DNA of 64,000 nt from Nostoc sp. C052 (GCF_013393905.1 NZ_CP040274.1:272426-336425); one strand, 5' to 3'. Shown: positions 17,601 through 25,571, numbered from the stretch's first letter. Numbers and translations are program-made. The notes: generated by a model from the sequence alone, not told the origin.

Positions 17601-19798
17601 GTTTGGCTAATCAATAATTCTACTGGTGAGTAGCCCTTTGGTGTTATCCCCGTGTTTAAATAAACTGAACGCGACTTTTTATCTTTAATATAATTAACAT
17701 CACGATACAAGTAGCGGCTGTTCTCCCGGATTTTATCCATCTCAGGTTTTTTAGCACTTTTGAATAAATCAACCGCTATTTGGTTTTGATAACATCCTTC
17801 TTCAATCATGCTCCGGTACATTTGACGGTTAATGTCCATCGCTTGCTGGATAATTTCGGGAGTTCTTTGAGAATGAGCAAGTTCAACAACCCCTTGCATA
17901 TAAGGCTTGTATTCTTCTCGAATTAACTTTGGCTCTTTCTGGCGTTCTTGCTCAAACAGGGTTTCGTAATGGTTAGAAACTTTGTCTAGATAATTTGATT
18001 TCTGCTCAAAAGTACCGTAAGTTTTTAGTACCTCAATTTCTGATTCTAATGCTTCCAGTGCAGTCACTTGATTGTTGATTATGCCCACGCTGATGCTATC
18101 ACTCATGTGGATAGCGATTTTTTCAAAAGGGGGCTGGGTTCCATCTTCCAAATAAAATGATTGTTTTTTGAGCTTAACCGTGGGGGAATAGGCGTTTTGG
18201 GGAAGATTTCTTCGCTCTGCCTCTGCTGTTAAATTGGGATATAAGCTGGCTTTTGCTACACCAATGCAGTCGCCATCGTAGTCTCGTGCTTGGCGTTCTG
18301 ATTCGGTTTCTGCCGGATCTATAAAATCAACATCAATCCCTCGTCCTTCTAACTCTGTAATTCTTTGCTGTATGCGCTTGTGGTCTTCGTCATTTACTAC
18401 AATTATGCCTTCTAAGGGTTCACCATCTGGAGCAACACGGTCTTTAATGTGTTTATTAGTAGAAACACACAAGCCATTAGAGTTAAGAAAAGGAGAGCGA
18501 AAGTTAAGAACTTTTTCTCCTTGCTCCAGCCAAGGGGCACAGATTTCACCATTTTTGAGTTCCTTGGAAGGAATAATCATTGCTCGGTCAAAAGTAAGCG
18601 TTTTCCCAATAGCAATATCTCGCCACTCACTTTGTACAAAACGACTTAATTCCTGTTTGACCTTCTCAGTTTCTAATAGCTGTTGATGACCAAGTAAATC
18701 AGCTTTAATGAGTTTGTACATAAACAAGTCATCTTTAGCACTCTCGTCATCCAACTCCTGATCTGCATCTAAGTCATCATTTGTCTCTAAGTTTTTAACA
18801 TTTGTTTCTTGATTGATAATGTCTGATGTTTTTAATTTACTTTGGCTCAATGATTCTTTACGTTTTTCGTATCTTTCACAATAGTAAGCAGCAACAATTC
18901 TTGGGTCATCTTCAATAGAGGCTAATCTTTGAGCTTGTACCTCTAGTTCTTCAGCAAAATCTTTAATTCCTTGGGGGAAAGATGCCAGCAGTTGGGAGAT
19001 AGACATCTGACCTTGTTGAGATTGTGCTTTTTCAGCTAACCAAATATTTTGCTGATATAATCCTGGTTGAATTTGAGGTTTAGTAGGACCTTTGGGTCTA
19101 TCCTTGTCTGTTCCCTTAAAACTGCTTACGGGAAGAATTATATCGATTTTTGGTTCATTTTTAGAATTTGCATATTTTATTCTATCTAGTCTGTATGGTC
19201 GCAGTGTTCCTTTGCCAAAGCGATATTCAGTCGTATCTTCTCCAACTCCATCTACCCAACCAAATCGATGTTGAATTACACGATAGCTTTTATCTGTTTG
19301 GGATTCCCTTAAGGTTAGCTTGTCATAAAGTTGTGTTGAAATCTGCCCATAACAATCGCCAACTAATTTATATGCCAAATCATTCGATAATATCCCTCCA
19401 TTTTCACCCCTGTTATCAGTAGAATCATCTACTACTAAAATGTTTAGCTTTTCGTGAATCGCATTTTTACAAGCCCCAAGGAAGATAGAACCATAAGCAC
19501 CCCGGTCTTTACTATCTGGACAAATTTTTTGAATCGTTTCTAAACATTCTTTATCTCCATAAAGTAAGCGAGTCTTAGAAGACAGTAATAAAATTTGTCC
19601 ATCTGGATGATTCTTTAATTCTTCAGCAGTGCTGTATTCATCTGAATGTCCAAATGAGAATTCTTTGTCAGGAAAGTAAAATTCTAGTAAAGTATTACTG
19701 AGCTTTTCAGTTAAAATTGATTGAGAGTCGGTTCTGCTATCGTCTATATAGATCCACTGATTTAAACGAGGGTCAAAATGCTTTAATTCCAAAGTCAT
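14609..19798 (-). CDS. Putative two-barrel RNA polymerase (YonO/QDE-1-like), giant plasmid protein
   Basis: A 1729-residue soluble protein. Residues 400-690 carry, in order, the marks of the RdRP/YonO branch of two-barrel RNA polymerases. These are DRAMIIPSKELKNGEIC (404-420, compare the 'L-x-x-G-E-V' strand of the first barrel), KVLNFRSPFLNSNG (429-442, compare the R-x-P-x-x-x-x-G-D segment), the metal-binding ARDYDGDCIGVA (504-515, compare D-b-D-G-D), ISVGIINNQ (569-577), and QNQIAVDLFKSAKKP (671-685, compare the S-x-A-V-D-x-x-K-T-G motif). DNA- or RNA-directed RNA synthesis is therefore plausible. Residues 1450-1550 look like an ASCH/PUA-type RNA-binding domain. N- and C-terminal regions have no assignment. 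The gene is intact and divergent from the gene at 19846. The motif order, not only the Asp triad, supports the call; activity is inference. Confidence 0.6.
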   Translation of the reverse strand: MTLELKHFDPRLNQWIYIDDSRTDSQSILTEKLSNTLLEFYFPDKEFSFGHSDEYSTAEELKNHPDGQILLLSSKTRLLYGDKECLETIQKICPDSKDRGAYGSIFLGACKNAIHEKLNILVVDDSTDNRGENGGILSNDLAYKLVGDCYGQISTQLYDKLTLRESQTDKSYRVIQHRFGWVDGVGEDTTEYRFGKGTLRPYRLDRIKYANSKNEPKIDIILPVSSFKGTDKDRPKGPTKPQIQPGLYQQNIWLAEKAQSQQGQMSISQLLASFPQGIKDFAEELEVQAQRLASIEDDPRIVAAYYCERYEKRKESLSQSKLKTSDIINQETNVKNLETNDDLDADQELDDESAKDDLFMYKLIKADLLGHQQLLETEKVKQELSRFVQSEWRDIAIGKTLTFDRAMIIPSKELKNGEICAPWLEQGEKVLNFRSPFLNSNGLCVSTNKHIKDRVAPDGEPLEGIIVVNDEDHKRIQQRITELEGRGIDVDFIDPAETESERQARDYDGDCIGVAKASLYPNLTAEAERRNLPQNAYSPTVKLKKQSFYLEDGTQPPFEKIAIHMSDSISVGIINNQVTALEALESEIEVLKTYGTFEQKSNYLDKVSNHYETLFEQERQKEPKLIREEYKPYMQGVVELAHSQRTPEIIQQAMDINRQMYRSMIEEGCYQNQIAVDLFKSAKKPEMDKIRENSRYLYRDVNYIKDKKSRSVYLNTGITPKGYSPVELLISQTNKYFQESQLESRPIVQFKDLFKGVEFTPQQKFAAIAAKYEFDLKFNAAVRASRRRETESGPSAIIQTDSGTQLEITNLTRYGHPLIWKAQTLNIRLDEIKFTNSERPHKLLAVAQIDGEVGKDGKPAYRNLGTVSQQSQVPYNLKAGMTMQGAKLLELKPELTRSQTKLLFDKAQEAALAFYASIPESEKLASAAAAWNICASRQDELEVARKENANPQAIAKKVSNFAFAAFPNEIISRLEQLQFTEPKLVTLNNEANQFLGRKWNPDEKHPIEIRASHHPVRHERHVSRLLFVQDADGEYKEFAMLETRTAQLPIGTKALSCMVGVEPATASATIGLPGNEPVEITIRELKNFSYAGLVFNAEPVNLEFGTVPIPDKTVKIKLDALTLGELDSDSIQQLKQVDYLKNGNPLKLKLTSISEAGDQAFVLGESPNGNLLKINKINFYDFSGQSFSDRDYRKLTIETPPLKTRDAVFLNGEPLGVLHFKKDKDALRQLGLLKTGQLTPAPTIIESNFSVICAQIDPYTVEYPQKWTKEFQAFGTQSVNPQQQQMIDSSEPILHHIKERPTFLFSTESNKKFGVMGLAVDNQKADTVTKWLTAQKVEWEQVPTEDVIRETKKGLTVFNLVDSSIPAKTLSSMTKKFGGIIESTLEYQQKVSSLATRPQFLKPPEQTAQSQKEQSRYSTPPQDIQNVAPRAIKGKPIPMNYPLMMHGEPNPLPVNTCIDAMRGYGRTHTTRAYEPYKQYGFKEGDIALATGSGKQVAFYVGKQYQISQQMIADPHYQQEWAQMEKHSAKALSELFTGKQQVWGLHIKPLGDYIDGKIVPFSQAQSQVTSTQEVQNSSVTIDDLRQWYSAVDKLGKPEAYKQGIVEVANSFKTSGQLSPQATAAMSKDKQDLEAVSRLTQIAQKVGMVWGQPAPDGFTFVNGKTYDLSFNAQTKNLALAHKNGDVILSLEAGKVQINKVTSEVLQTFENANTQVDKALAQKKEQDVELQS

Positions 19799-19845
19799 AA
19801 GATTTGAAATTTGATGAATATTAATTAAATTTTTGAGAGGTTTTT

Positions 19846-20376
19846 ATGTCAAGGATTAAGCGTTGGATAAATATGAATAATGAAGAATTCAACCCAGATG
19901 GAAGTTTGAAAAGTGAAGCTCGGCAAGAAATGTTATCCAAAGGTGAAGATCCAGGAGCAATTGATAGTTATGCTCGTAGAGCAAAAGAAGAGTATGACGA
20001 GTGGAAACACCTGGACGAGACTGATCCAGAATCGTGGCCAATCTACACAGCCTACGATTTCTTCACTGAACAAGAAAAAAAGGAGTTTAACCCTGATGGT
20101 TCTCTCAGACCTGAATATGTAGAATATGCTCAGAAAATTGGTATCAGTGAAAGTGCGCTGGAACAGCTTGAGTGGCGTAAGAAAATGGAGGTTGATAATT
20201 ACAATAAAGTGTCTGCCGATCATGTAGAACAAGGCATCAACTTTGGTGCATGGTTGATGAGAGGAAGGATTGGAAACAGCAGAACATACGTCCAACGTCG
20301 GCAGCAGATGGAGCAAGACCTGCGTAACTTTGAGCCGGGAGACAGTTTGCCTTTCGACAAGGACACAGCATTTTAG
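19846..20376 (+). CDS. Conserved-looking protein with duplicated EFNPDGSL motif
   Basis: A 176-residue hydrophilic protein of unknown family. It has an internal duplication: EFNPDGSLKSEARQEMLSKG at about 14-33 and EFNPDGSLRPEYVEYAQKIG at about 80-99, each followed by a helical segment with Tyr and Trp residues. The second half ends with an Arg-rich stretch (RGRIGNSRTYVQRRQQM). It starts 47 bp from the divergent start of the RNA polymerase-like gene, so the two share a short promoter region and may be controlled together. Translation could also start at ATG 19873 (MNNEEFNP). No function is proposed. Confidence 0.6.
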   Translation: MSRIKRWINMNNEEFNPDGSLKSEARQEMLSKGEDPGAIDSYARRAKEEYDEWKHLDETDPESWPIYTAYDFFTEQEKKEFNPDGSLRPEYVEYAQKIGISESALEQLEWRKKMEVDNYNKVSADHVEQGINFGAWLMRGRIGNSRTYVQRRQQMEQDLRNFEPGDSLPFDKDTAF

Positions 20377-20456
20377 GCGGGAGCGATGCACAGTGAGTGA
20401 TAATATAAGCTGAAAGCATTATCAAACAAAGCTCTCAGCTTTTTGGTAAAATCCTT

Positions 20457-20816
20457 TTAATGAGGTTGAACAGCAGGTGGGTTGACAACAGCCGCAGATG
20501 GTTTAACAGAGCGAAATGCCCCATTGAGAAAGGCAATCATTCCTAAGATGGCGAAGGCTGTAATGATTACTCTTTGCAATGAATTGAATGCCGAGCGTTC
20601 TTTGATTACTTCAGCCCACATTACTTGCAGTTGGTCTTGTGTTGTTTGCTTTGAAGCCAAATAATAGAGAGCTTCAATACAAGGGGATATGTCTTCCCCT
20701 TCTTGAACCTTCTGATACAACAGATTTTCTAGTCGCTCTTTCTGTTGAGGGATAGTGAATGAGTCTGTTGACTTTTGAGGGTGTGTACCGTTGTGGGTTG
20801 GTAATTGTAGTGTCAT
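20457..20816 (-). CDS. Small single-pass membrane protein, unknown
   Basis: 119 residues: a polar N-terminus, a helical region (about 25-80) and one clear membrane helix near residues 83-102 (VIITAFAILGMIAFLNGAF), then a short Pro-rich tail. No family was recognised. It is separated from the convergent 176-residue gene by about 80 bp. Confidence 0.5.
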   Translation of the reverse strand: MTLQLPTHNGTHPQKSTDSFTIPQQKERLENLLYQKVQEGEDISPCIEALYYLASKQTTQDQLQVMWAEVIKERSAFNSLQRVIITAFAILGMIAFLNGAFRSVKPSAAVVNPPAVQPH

Positions 20817-21062
20817 AGCTTTAGTTCAAAGTGGGAAAAAGGTGTAGAACAAATATTTGGAATCAAAGAAAATGTTAAAGGGTACTAGGTCAGGGGAAAA
20901 TTCTATCCTTTTCCCCTTATCCTCTTCCCTTCCTCCCTGATTCTTTTTTATAAGAACTACACCTTTAGAGCATGTGGAAACGCTAACTAATAAGCCAAAG
21001 TTTAGGTCTTTTATTTCCAAAAAATCAATAACCAGGAGTCTACAAAAAAATCGTACTTTTGG
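20817..21062. other. AT-rich spacer, no gene seen
   Basis: About 245 bp between two minus-strand genes. It contains a pyrimidine/purine-biased stretch near 20895-20940 resembling the arms of the dispersed repeats elsewhere in the window, but no second arm was obvious. Confidence 0.4.
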
Positions 21063-21476
21063 CTAAATTTGGATTTCCATGTCTTCTTCACTAGAGGATT
21101 GAAACTGGTTTTGTTTCAAGGCAAGTACTGATGGTTGATTTGGTTGAAAGGGACTTGTGCCGTCATTGAAGATTTCTTGTGCAAGTGTGCGACCATCCCC
21201 GTCAGTATCGCTCTCCAAGATATATCCCACAACGTGTTTAGGCATTCCTGCTGTTATGGCTTGGGCTAGTAAAGCTTTAGTAAATTCTGGTGATGCTTCA
21301 CTCTCGCCCAAAACTTGCAATACAGACTCAGCATCAGTAGTTGTCATTTTGGTGATGTCTTTAACTTCGGCTTCTTGCCAAACGTCATCAAAAAATTCCA
21401 CTGAACGTTCATCAAAACTTTGAGACGCAGCAAATTGGGCTAGCTGTTGGGTATAAAGTTCTTGGTCGTTATTCAT
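21063..21476 (-). CDS. Hypothetical protein with a DxDGDG loop
   Basis: A 137-residue acidic protein with no membrane segment. The one recognisable feature is ESDTDGDGRTLAQEIF near 88-103. This resembles a calcium-binding loop (Asp-x-Asp-Gly-Asp-Gly with Glu at position 12), but the hydrophobic residue usual at loop position 8 is shifted, so an EF-hand is uncertain. The rest is helical and Gln-rich. It ends far from the 119-residue gene downstream. No family assignment. Confidence 0.5.
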   Translation of the reverse strand: MNNDQELYTQQLAQFAASQSFDERSVEFFDDVWQEAEVKDITKMTTTDAESVLQVLGESEASPEFTKALLAQAITAGMPKHVVGYILESDTDGDGRTLAQEIFNDGTSPFQPNQPSVLALKQNQFQSSSEEDMEIQI

Positions 21477-21559
21477 ATATTTATGAGTCGTGATGGAGCA
21501 ATTTAATAGTTGAATTCAGCGCTGCGCGAAGAGTTGATGAAAATCTCGCACAGCTAATC

Positions 21560-22520
21560 ATGGCTAAGAAAAATTTCGCCGCAGCCCAAGCAGTTGAGTT
21601 GTACATCGGCAACTATCGGTTTGACCAAGCCCCGTTGGGGCGGGGTATAGGGTGTAGGGTGTAGGGGAACAAACAGCCGCAACAACTAGCGGGTCACTTG
21701 CCCCATCTTTTCACTCTGGTTTGTAGTGGTAAGGGTTTCAAGCCCCGACCAATGCCGTCTTCCTACACCCAACACCCTACCCCCTACACCCTTCTTGGCG
21801 ACGCGATTAGAATTGTTGAAACTGAAGAATACCGGATGTCTCAAAATCATATCCTCGAAACAATCGGTATAAATAAGAACTGGTTGAGCAGGTTACAGTT
21901 TAGCTTGCCTCGTGTGAATAAAACCCTTATAGAGCAAGGCTTAAATCACGTTACAGTCCATGCGGAATATACGGTTAAAAACACAGTGACACGTGCTGTA
22001 ACGTGGTCATTAAAAGACGTTCGGATCATCTGGCGTTACTTTGATAAACAAGGAAATCATCAAGCAGCAATACTGGTTGATGCACTTGCTGAAGATTCTC
22101 TAATCAGCAGGTTTAATCAAGTTTGGGGTGAGCAACGCCGGATAGATGATTGTCGTATTCTGTCTACACCTTGCCCGTGGACTAAAATGTTTGAAACTGA
22201 GTTTGAGGAGAATTTGGCTCGGATTAGTAAGCTGCATAAAAAGCACATTAAGAATGGCTTGTACTATTGGGAGTTCATTTATAGTTGGATGACAGACACC
22301 AGAGGAAAAAGCCAAACTTGACATTGTTAATCCCGTTCTTCCAAATGGGCGAAGGAAGTACAAAATTCATCAAATGCTTTCTCATAAAACAAAGGAGAGA
22401 TTGTCCCCACACGTCACATCAGTGCTGATTTTGATGAAGTCAGCCAATTCGGTAGCAGAACTGCGGCGACTGGTGCAACGACAGTATGGGGTAGATCAAC
22501 CGAATCTGTTTGATGGCTGA
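21560..22520 (+). pseudogene. P63C-domain protein, broken by a hairpin repeat and a 4-bp duplication
   Basis: Three pieces make up one gene. The start (MAKKNFAAAQAVELYIGNY from 21560) leads into a hairpin repeat at 21627-21795 that brings a stop codon. The same frame resumes with GDAIRIVETEEYRMSQNHIL and runs through a helical region (LVDALAEDSLISRF) to WMTDTRGK and a stop. At 22291-22298 the sequence GACA is repeated in tandem; removing one copy restores WMTPEEKAKLDIVNP and the P63C domain (RRKYKIHQMLS, then SVAELRRLVQRQYGV) to a TGA at 22520. P63C domains occur in phage and plasmid proteins of unclear role. A 207-codon frame from 21698 or 21837 could still be expressed without the end. Confidence 0.75.
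21627..21795. repeat. Dispersed hairpin repeat inserted in the P63C gene
   Basis: A left arm beginning AAGCCCCGTTGGGGC and continuing as GGGTGTAG repeats pairs with a right arm of CTACACCC/AACACCC repeats. The same design, with nearly the same first 20 bases, occurs at 28102-28224 inside the AAA ATPase gene. The middle sequence differs between copies. Confidence 0.75.
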
Positions 22521-22546
22521 GATGTTAAATAGTTAGCTTGAATTAT

Positions 22547-22586
22547 GCGATCGCTCAGAGAGTAAGCCAACTTTTTGAGCGATCGC
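22547..22586. terminator. HIP1-based hairpin between convergent genes
   Basis: A perfect 11-bp inverted repeat (GCGATCGCTCA ... TGAGCGATCGC) with an 18-base loop, each arm containing a HIP1 octamer. It sits between the end of the P63C pseudogene and the end of the ParM-like gene, so it could stop transcription from both sides. There is no long U-run on either side. Confidence 0.5.
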
Positions 22587-22668
22587 TTCACTATTGAAAG
22601 TGATTGGTTAAGTAACAGCAATCGCACTTCACAGTTAATGTCGTACAAAAAGGACGCTTCATAATTTT

Positions 22669-23916
22669 TTAACTGTTTAAAGGTTGTTCAGCCTCACGTT
22701 TTTTGGCGTATTCACGCAGTTGAGCAAGACCAGAGGTAGGGGTAGATGGTCGTGGTTTATTGGGGTCAGGGACTAAATCTTGTTTGCGGTCGTAAGCAAA
22801 GTTCTTGTCTAACATCAATATATAAGTAATGTGTGCCGTCCAGACATCAGCGACGCGCTCACCAAGACCCTTACTATCAAGAGGGGTGGGAAATTGTACC
22901 CCGCCATTCCAAACAATAGGTATACCTTCATTTTGAAAATGGTCAGTTAACTCCTTCTTGACAAAATCAGCAGTCCCACCACAAATGAGAATTTCATCAA
23001 GTGAAGGGATGTTTCGTATCCAGCGTACAAGAGCGCGACAGTAATCAGAGCGAACTTCAGGAAGAATGTTTTGAAATAATTTTAAGTCGGCAGATACACC
23101 TTCGGGTGTGGCTTGGCGGGACAAAGAACGCAAAGGCTCGAAGTTGCCCTTACCAGCAGCAATGATTGCAGTCACTAAATGTTCATCTTCTTTGGACAAG
23201 CCAACAGCAGTGCGTTGGACAAACTGCTGTACTAACCAATTCATACCTAAATCAGTAGTTTCAGCCAAAGCCGGATTACCTTTTTGGCTGAGAACGAAAC
23301 TAGCGTTCCGGTAGCCAAGCATCAGCAAACCGATATTCTTTTGCGTATATGATCCAGCCAGAGTGCGACTGCGGTATATCATAATCCCACTGCCTTCCGG
23401 GGCAACATGAAAATTACGCAGCTTACCTTTTAATTTGTTGGTGGGAGTTACAATTCCTCGGTTGAGTGATTGCCCTAACTTTTTACCAAGATTATGAGCA
23501 TTACTAATTTCTCCTGGTGGCATCAATACTTGGACAAAGGCATCAATATTATTGGTATCGAACCGAAACTGACGGCAAGCTAACCACAACAAAGCAGCCA
23601 GTTTTGGTAGAGCATAATGAGATTTTAAATCTCGCAGTGCAGAAGTCCCAGCAAAAACACTTTTTGCCAATGCACCCAAAACATAGTACTCATCGCCCAT
23701 TCCGACCCAAACACTGGTGTTATATGAGTTTGGGACGAAACGCGCCACAGAAGTTTTAGAGACATCAGCGATTTCAGGTGACATGGCTAATACTATTGGC
23801 ACACCTGAAGGATAAATTTGAGCGATCGCTTTTGTCTCACTGCCACCAATGTCAGCTGAGATGACGATTTTGGGGTTACTAACAGCAGGATCTGGATTTG
23901 GATTCGGTTTATTCAT
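22669..23916 (-). CDS. ParM/StbA-like actin-family plasmid segregation ATPase
   Basis: The 415-residue protein has the actin-fold phosphate-1 loop near the N-terminus (SADIGGSETKAIAQ, about 19-32) and the adenosine-binding motif LICGGTADFVKKEL near 323-336. A Gly-rich middle region (LMLGYRNASFVL, then TTDLGMNWL) corresponds to the phosphate-2 and connect regions. ParM proteins form ATP-driven filaments that push plasmid copies apart, held by a DNA-bound adaptor (ParR) at a centromere. No ParR-like partner is recognised; the gene upstream on the same strand (24126-24668) is the positional candidate. The C-terminus is Pro/Lys-rich. Family call strong, segregation role inferred from family and plasmid context. 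Confidence 0.8.
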   Translation of the reverse strand: MNKPNPNPDPAVSNPKIVISADIGGSETKAIAQIYPSGVPIVLAMSPEIADVSKTSVARFVPNSYNTSVWVGMGDEYYVLGALAKSVFAGTSALRDLKSHYALPKLAALLWLACRQFRFDTNNIDAFVQVLMPPGEISNAHNLGKKLGQSLNRGIVTPTNKLKGKLRNFHVAPEGSGIMIYRSRTLAGSYTQKNIGLLMLGYRNASFVLSQKGNPALAETTDLGMNWLVQQFVQRTAVGLSKEDEHLVTAIIAAGKGNFEPLRSLSRQATPEGVSADLKLFQNILPEVRSDYCRALVRWIRNIPSLDEILICGGTADFVKKELTDHFQNEGIPIVWNGGVQFPTPLDSKGLGERVADVWTAHITYILMLDKNFAYDRKQDLVPDPNKPRPSTPTSGLAQLREYAKKREAEQPLNS

Positions 23917-24010
23917 GAATTACCTCAAAGGACTGAATGTGTAAGGGTTGCATAGTGGTAAGGATGAAGAGTGGCTGACTTTCTTTTCACAGGAAGTACT
24001 ACAACCCTTA

Positions 24011-24090
24011 TCAAGGCTGGGTATAGGGGGTAGGGTATTGCGTGTAGAGAACTGATATTGTCTTACTGCTCCCCACACCCTCTCATCCTT
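24011..24090. repeat. Dispersed repeat of the GGGTATAGGG/CCCCACACCC type
   Basis: A G-rich arm (GGGTATAGGGGGTAGGG) and a C-rich arm (CTCCCCACACCCTC) about 45 bp apart, in the 209-bp gap between the ParM-like gene and the 180-residue gene. It belongs to the same loose class as the repeats at 21627 and 28102. Confidence 0.5.
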
Positions 24091-24125
24091 ATAGGTTTGC
24101 CGAAATCAAACGTACTATTCTACGA

Positions 24126-24668
24126 CTAAGCCCCAAATAATTTATTAGCCATTCTCATTTCCTCTGTTATTTCTACGGCTATTAAATCGTTCTCGTAGTC
24201 ATAATCTTCTTCATCTGGAAGCAAAATTTCTTCTCTAACTTCAACATCATTAGATATGGATAATGCAGTCGTTGAGTCAGGTTCTTGAGAATTAACTTGT
24301 TCTGTCTTATTCAGTAATCTGCCCTGGACTGGGGTAGCACCTGGGTAATCAGCAGTAGTATTCACCAATTGGACAACAGTATTTATTTGGGGTGAAATCC
24401 CGAAAACCTCGCGGATAAGAGAAGCCTGACCTTCTAATTGTTTGATTGACCAAATCGCTATGCGTCTTAATTCCTCGTCACGCACTCCTACAGAATGCAT
24501 TGCAAAAGGTAGCCAGTAGGCTTTGAGCGCATTTACAACAACCTCAGAAAAATCTAAATCTAGTTTCAAAGGGTTCGACTTGAGGTAGCTAATTATTTTG
24601 CCATCCAAACTCTCAAGAGAACGCTTAATTGAGATTATCTCTTGCTTTACCTCGTTCATATTATTCAT
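24126..24668 (-). CDS. Hypothetical protein upstream of the ParM-like gene
   Basis: 180 residues: a coiled-coil start (VKQEIISIKRSLESLDGKI, about 7-25), a folded central part (about 30-100, with FSEVVVNALKAYWLPFAM) and an acidic, disordered C-terminal third (LPDEEDYDYENDLIAVEI). No family was recognised. It is transcribed before the ParM-like gene, with a repeat-containing gap of 209 bp. Adaptor proteins of actin-type segregation systems are usually small and DNA-binding and follow parM; the position here is reversed and no clear DNA-binding motif is visible, so an adaptor role is only a possibility. Confidence 0.5.
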   Translation of the reverse strand: MNNMNEVKQEIISIKRSLESLDGKIISYLKSNPLKLDLDFSEVVVNALKAYWLPFAMHSVGVRDEELRRIAIWSIKQLEGQASLIREVFGISPQINTVVQLVNTTADYPGATPVQGRLLNKTEQVNSQEPDSTTALSISNDVEVREEILLPDEEDYDYENDLIAVEITEEMRMANKLFGA

Positions 24669-25247
24669 TCAGGAATTTTCCGAAAACAGTAATCCAAATA
24701 TTTCCAATGACTTAGCGAAGAGTCCGAGGCGCAGATGGGAAGCCCCATAAATAAATTTAGGGGTCTAATTCAGGACGTATTATTTTTTGTGCATTTTGAG
24801 CGTAAATCAATTTAATCGCTCTGGAACCTTTGAGTAGAAAGGAATCTAAAATTTTTGTCCTTTGCTCACTGTTCCCTTGCTCGCCTATTCCGATGTTCTT
24901 TTGTTAGAAAGCTTTCCTGCTCCATGCTCAAGAGCTTCTTTGCTTGAGAGTTATCAAATAAGAATTCAGTTTGAACTCTGTATGACGGACTCTGAATAGT
25001 AGGCTTAACACCCTCACTAAATTATAGATTCAGAGGTCAAATTTTGTACTTGACTCCAAATTTAAATTTATTGCATTAAAAGAAACGAAGACTCATGCAA
25101 AAACAATCGAACAAGTCTACTAGCCTAAATAATAGATTAGCACTCTAATTAATTTTTAAAATCTTACTCACACTATCTTTTAAAACTCTGACAATCTACA
25201 CAAGACTAAAGTAGATTCATCGCTAAACTGTATTGTATGATACAATT

Positions 25248-25301
25248 CTCCACAGGTAGTTATCGGGCTACCACACAGGTGACACCTAGCTACCTGTGGA
25301 G
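25248..25301. repeat. Nested inverted repeat with 12-bp perfect arms
   Basis: CTCCACAGGTAG (25248-25259) pairs with CTACCTGTGGAG (25290-25301). Inside are smaller pairs: GGTAG/CTACC and AGGT-GAC-ACCT (25277-25287). The structure starts 270 bp before the relaxase start codon. Confidence 0.7.
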
Positions 25302-25374
25302 CAAAAAAGTAGTGGTTTTTTGTGATTTTTGATTTTCCCGACAGGTAGCTATGTGGTAGCCCTCAAGGTAGCTA
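25254..25374. promoter_or_regulatory. Iteron-like copies of AGGTAGCTA
   Basis: Three direct copies (AGGTAGTTA 25254-25262, AGGTAGCTA 25343-25351 and 25366-25374) and one inverted copy (25287-25295). The last two direct copies are 23 bp apart, about two helical turns. They could be binding sites for a relaxosome or replication protein. Confidence 0.5.
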
Positions 25375-25571
25375 GCGAGGAGCGATTAAATTGCCGAAAA
25401 TCAAAGAATCAGCCGCCTCTAAATAAACGTACCTAGTACGCTTATTTTTGCTATTCTTGATTTGGTCAAAATGCCATTTTTAAGCCTGAGTAAAAATACT
25501 CAGTGAGCCGAAAAAATAATTTTAGTTATCAGGTGAAATATTGTTGACGGGAGAAAAAAAGGTGATGAGGA

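Larger units (their letters stand above)
24669..25571. other. Gene-free region upstream of the relaxase; candidate oriT/control region
   Basis: About 900 bp without a gene. The first 560 bp are AT-rich and show nothing specific. From 25232 structure accumulates: a palindrome ATTGTATGATACAAT (25232-25246), a perfect 12-bp inverted repeat, iteron-like 9-mers, and an imperfect inverted repeat AAATAAACGTA/TACGCTTATTT near 25420-25446. Transfer origins usually lie next to the relaxase gene, so this is the best oriT candidate in the window. Confidence 0.5.

Noticed and set aside
14609..19798. Many plus-strand frames of 60-100 codons inside the giant gene
   Set aside because: All are shadows of a single intact 1729-codon gene and carry no independent motifs.
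21063..21476. EF-hand calcium-binding protein
   Set aside because: Only one loop-like DTDGDG segment is present, with the key hydrophobic residue displaced and no paired hand, so I kept it as hypothetical.
21627..21795. Possible CRISPR-like or tandem array because of short repeated G/C-rich units
   Set aside because: The units are 7-8 bp and imperfect, have no spacers, and form complementary arms, so this is a hairpin repeat. No CRISPR array was seen anywhere in the window.
25254..25374. AGGTAGCTA copies as replication iterons
   Set aside because: Only three direct copies with uneven spacing, 35 kb from rep but next to the relaxase; I prefer a transfer or control role, while noting that the choice is not proven.
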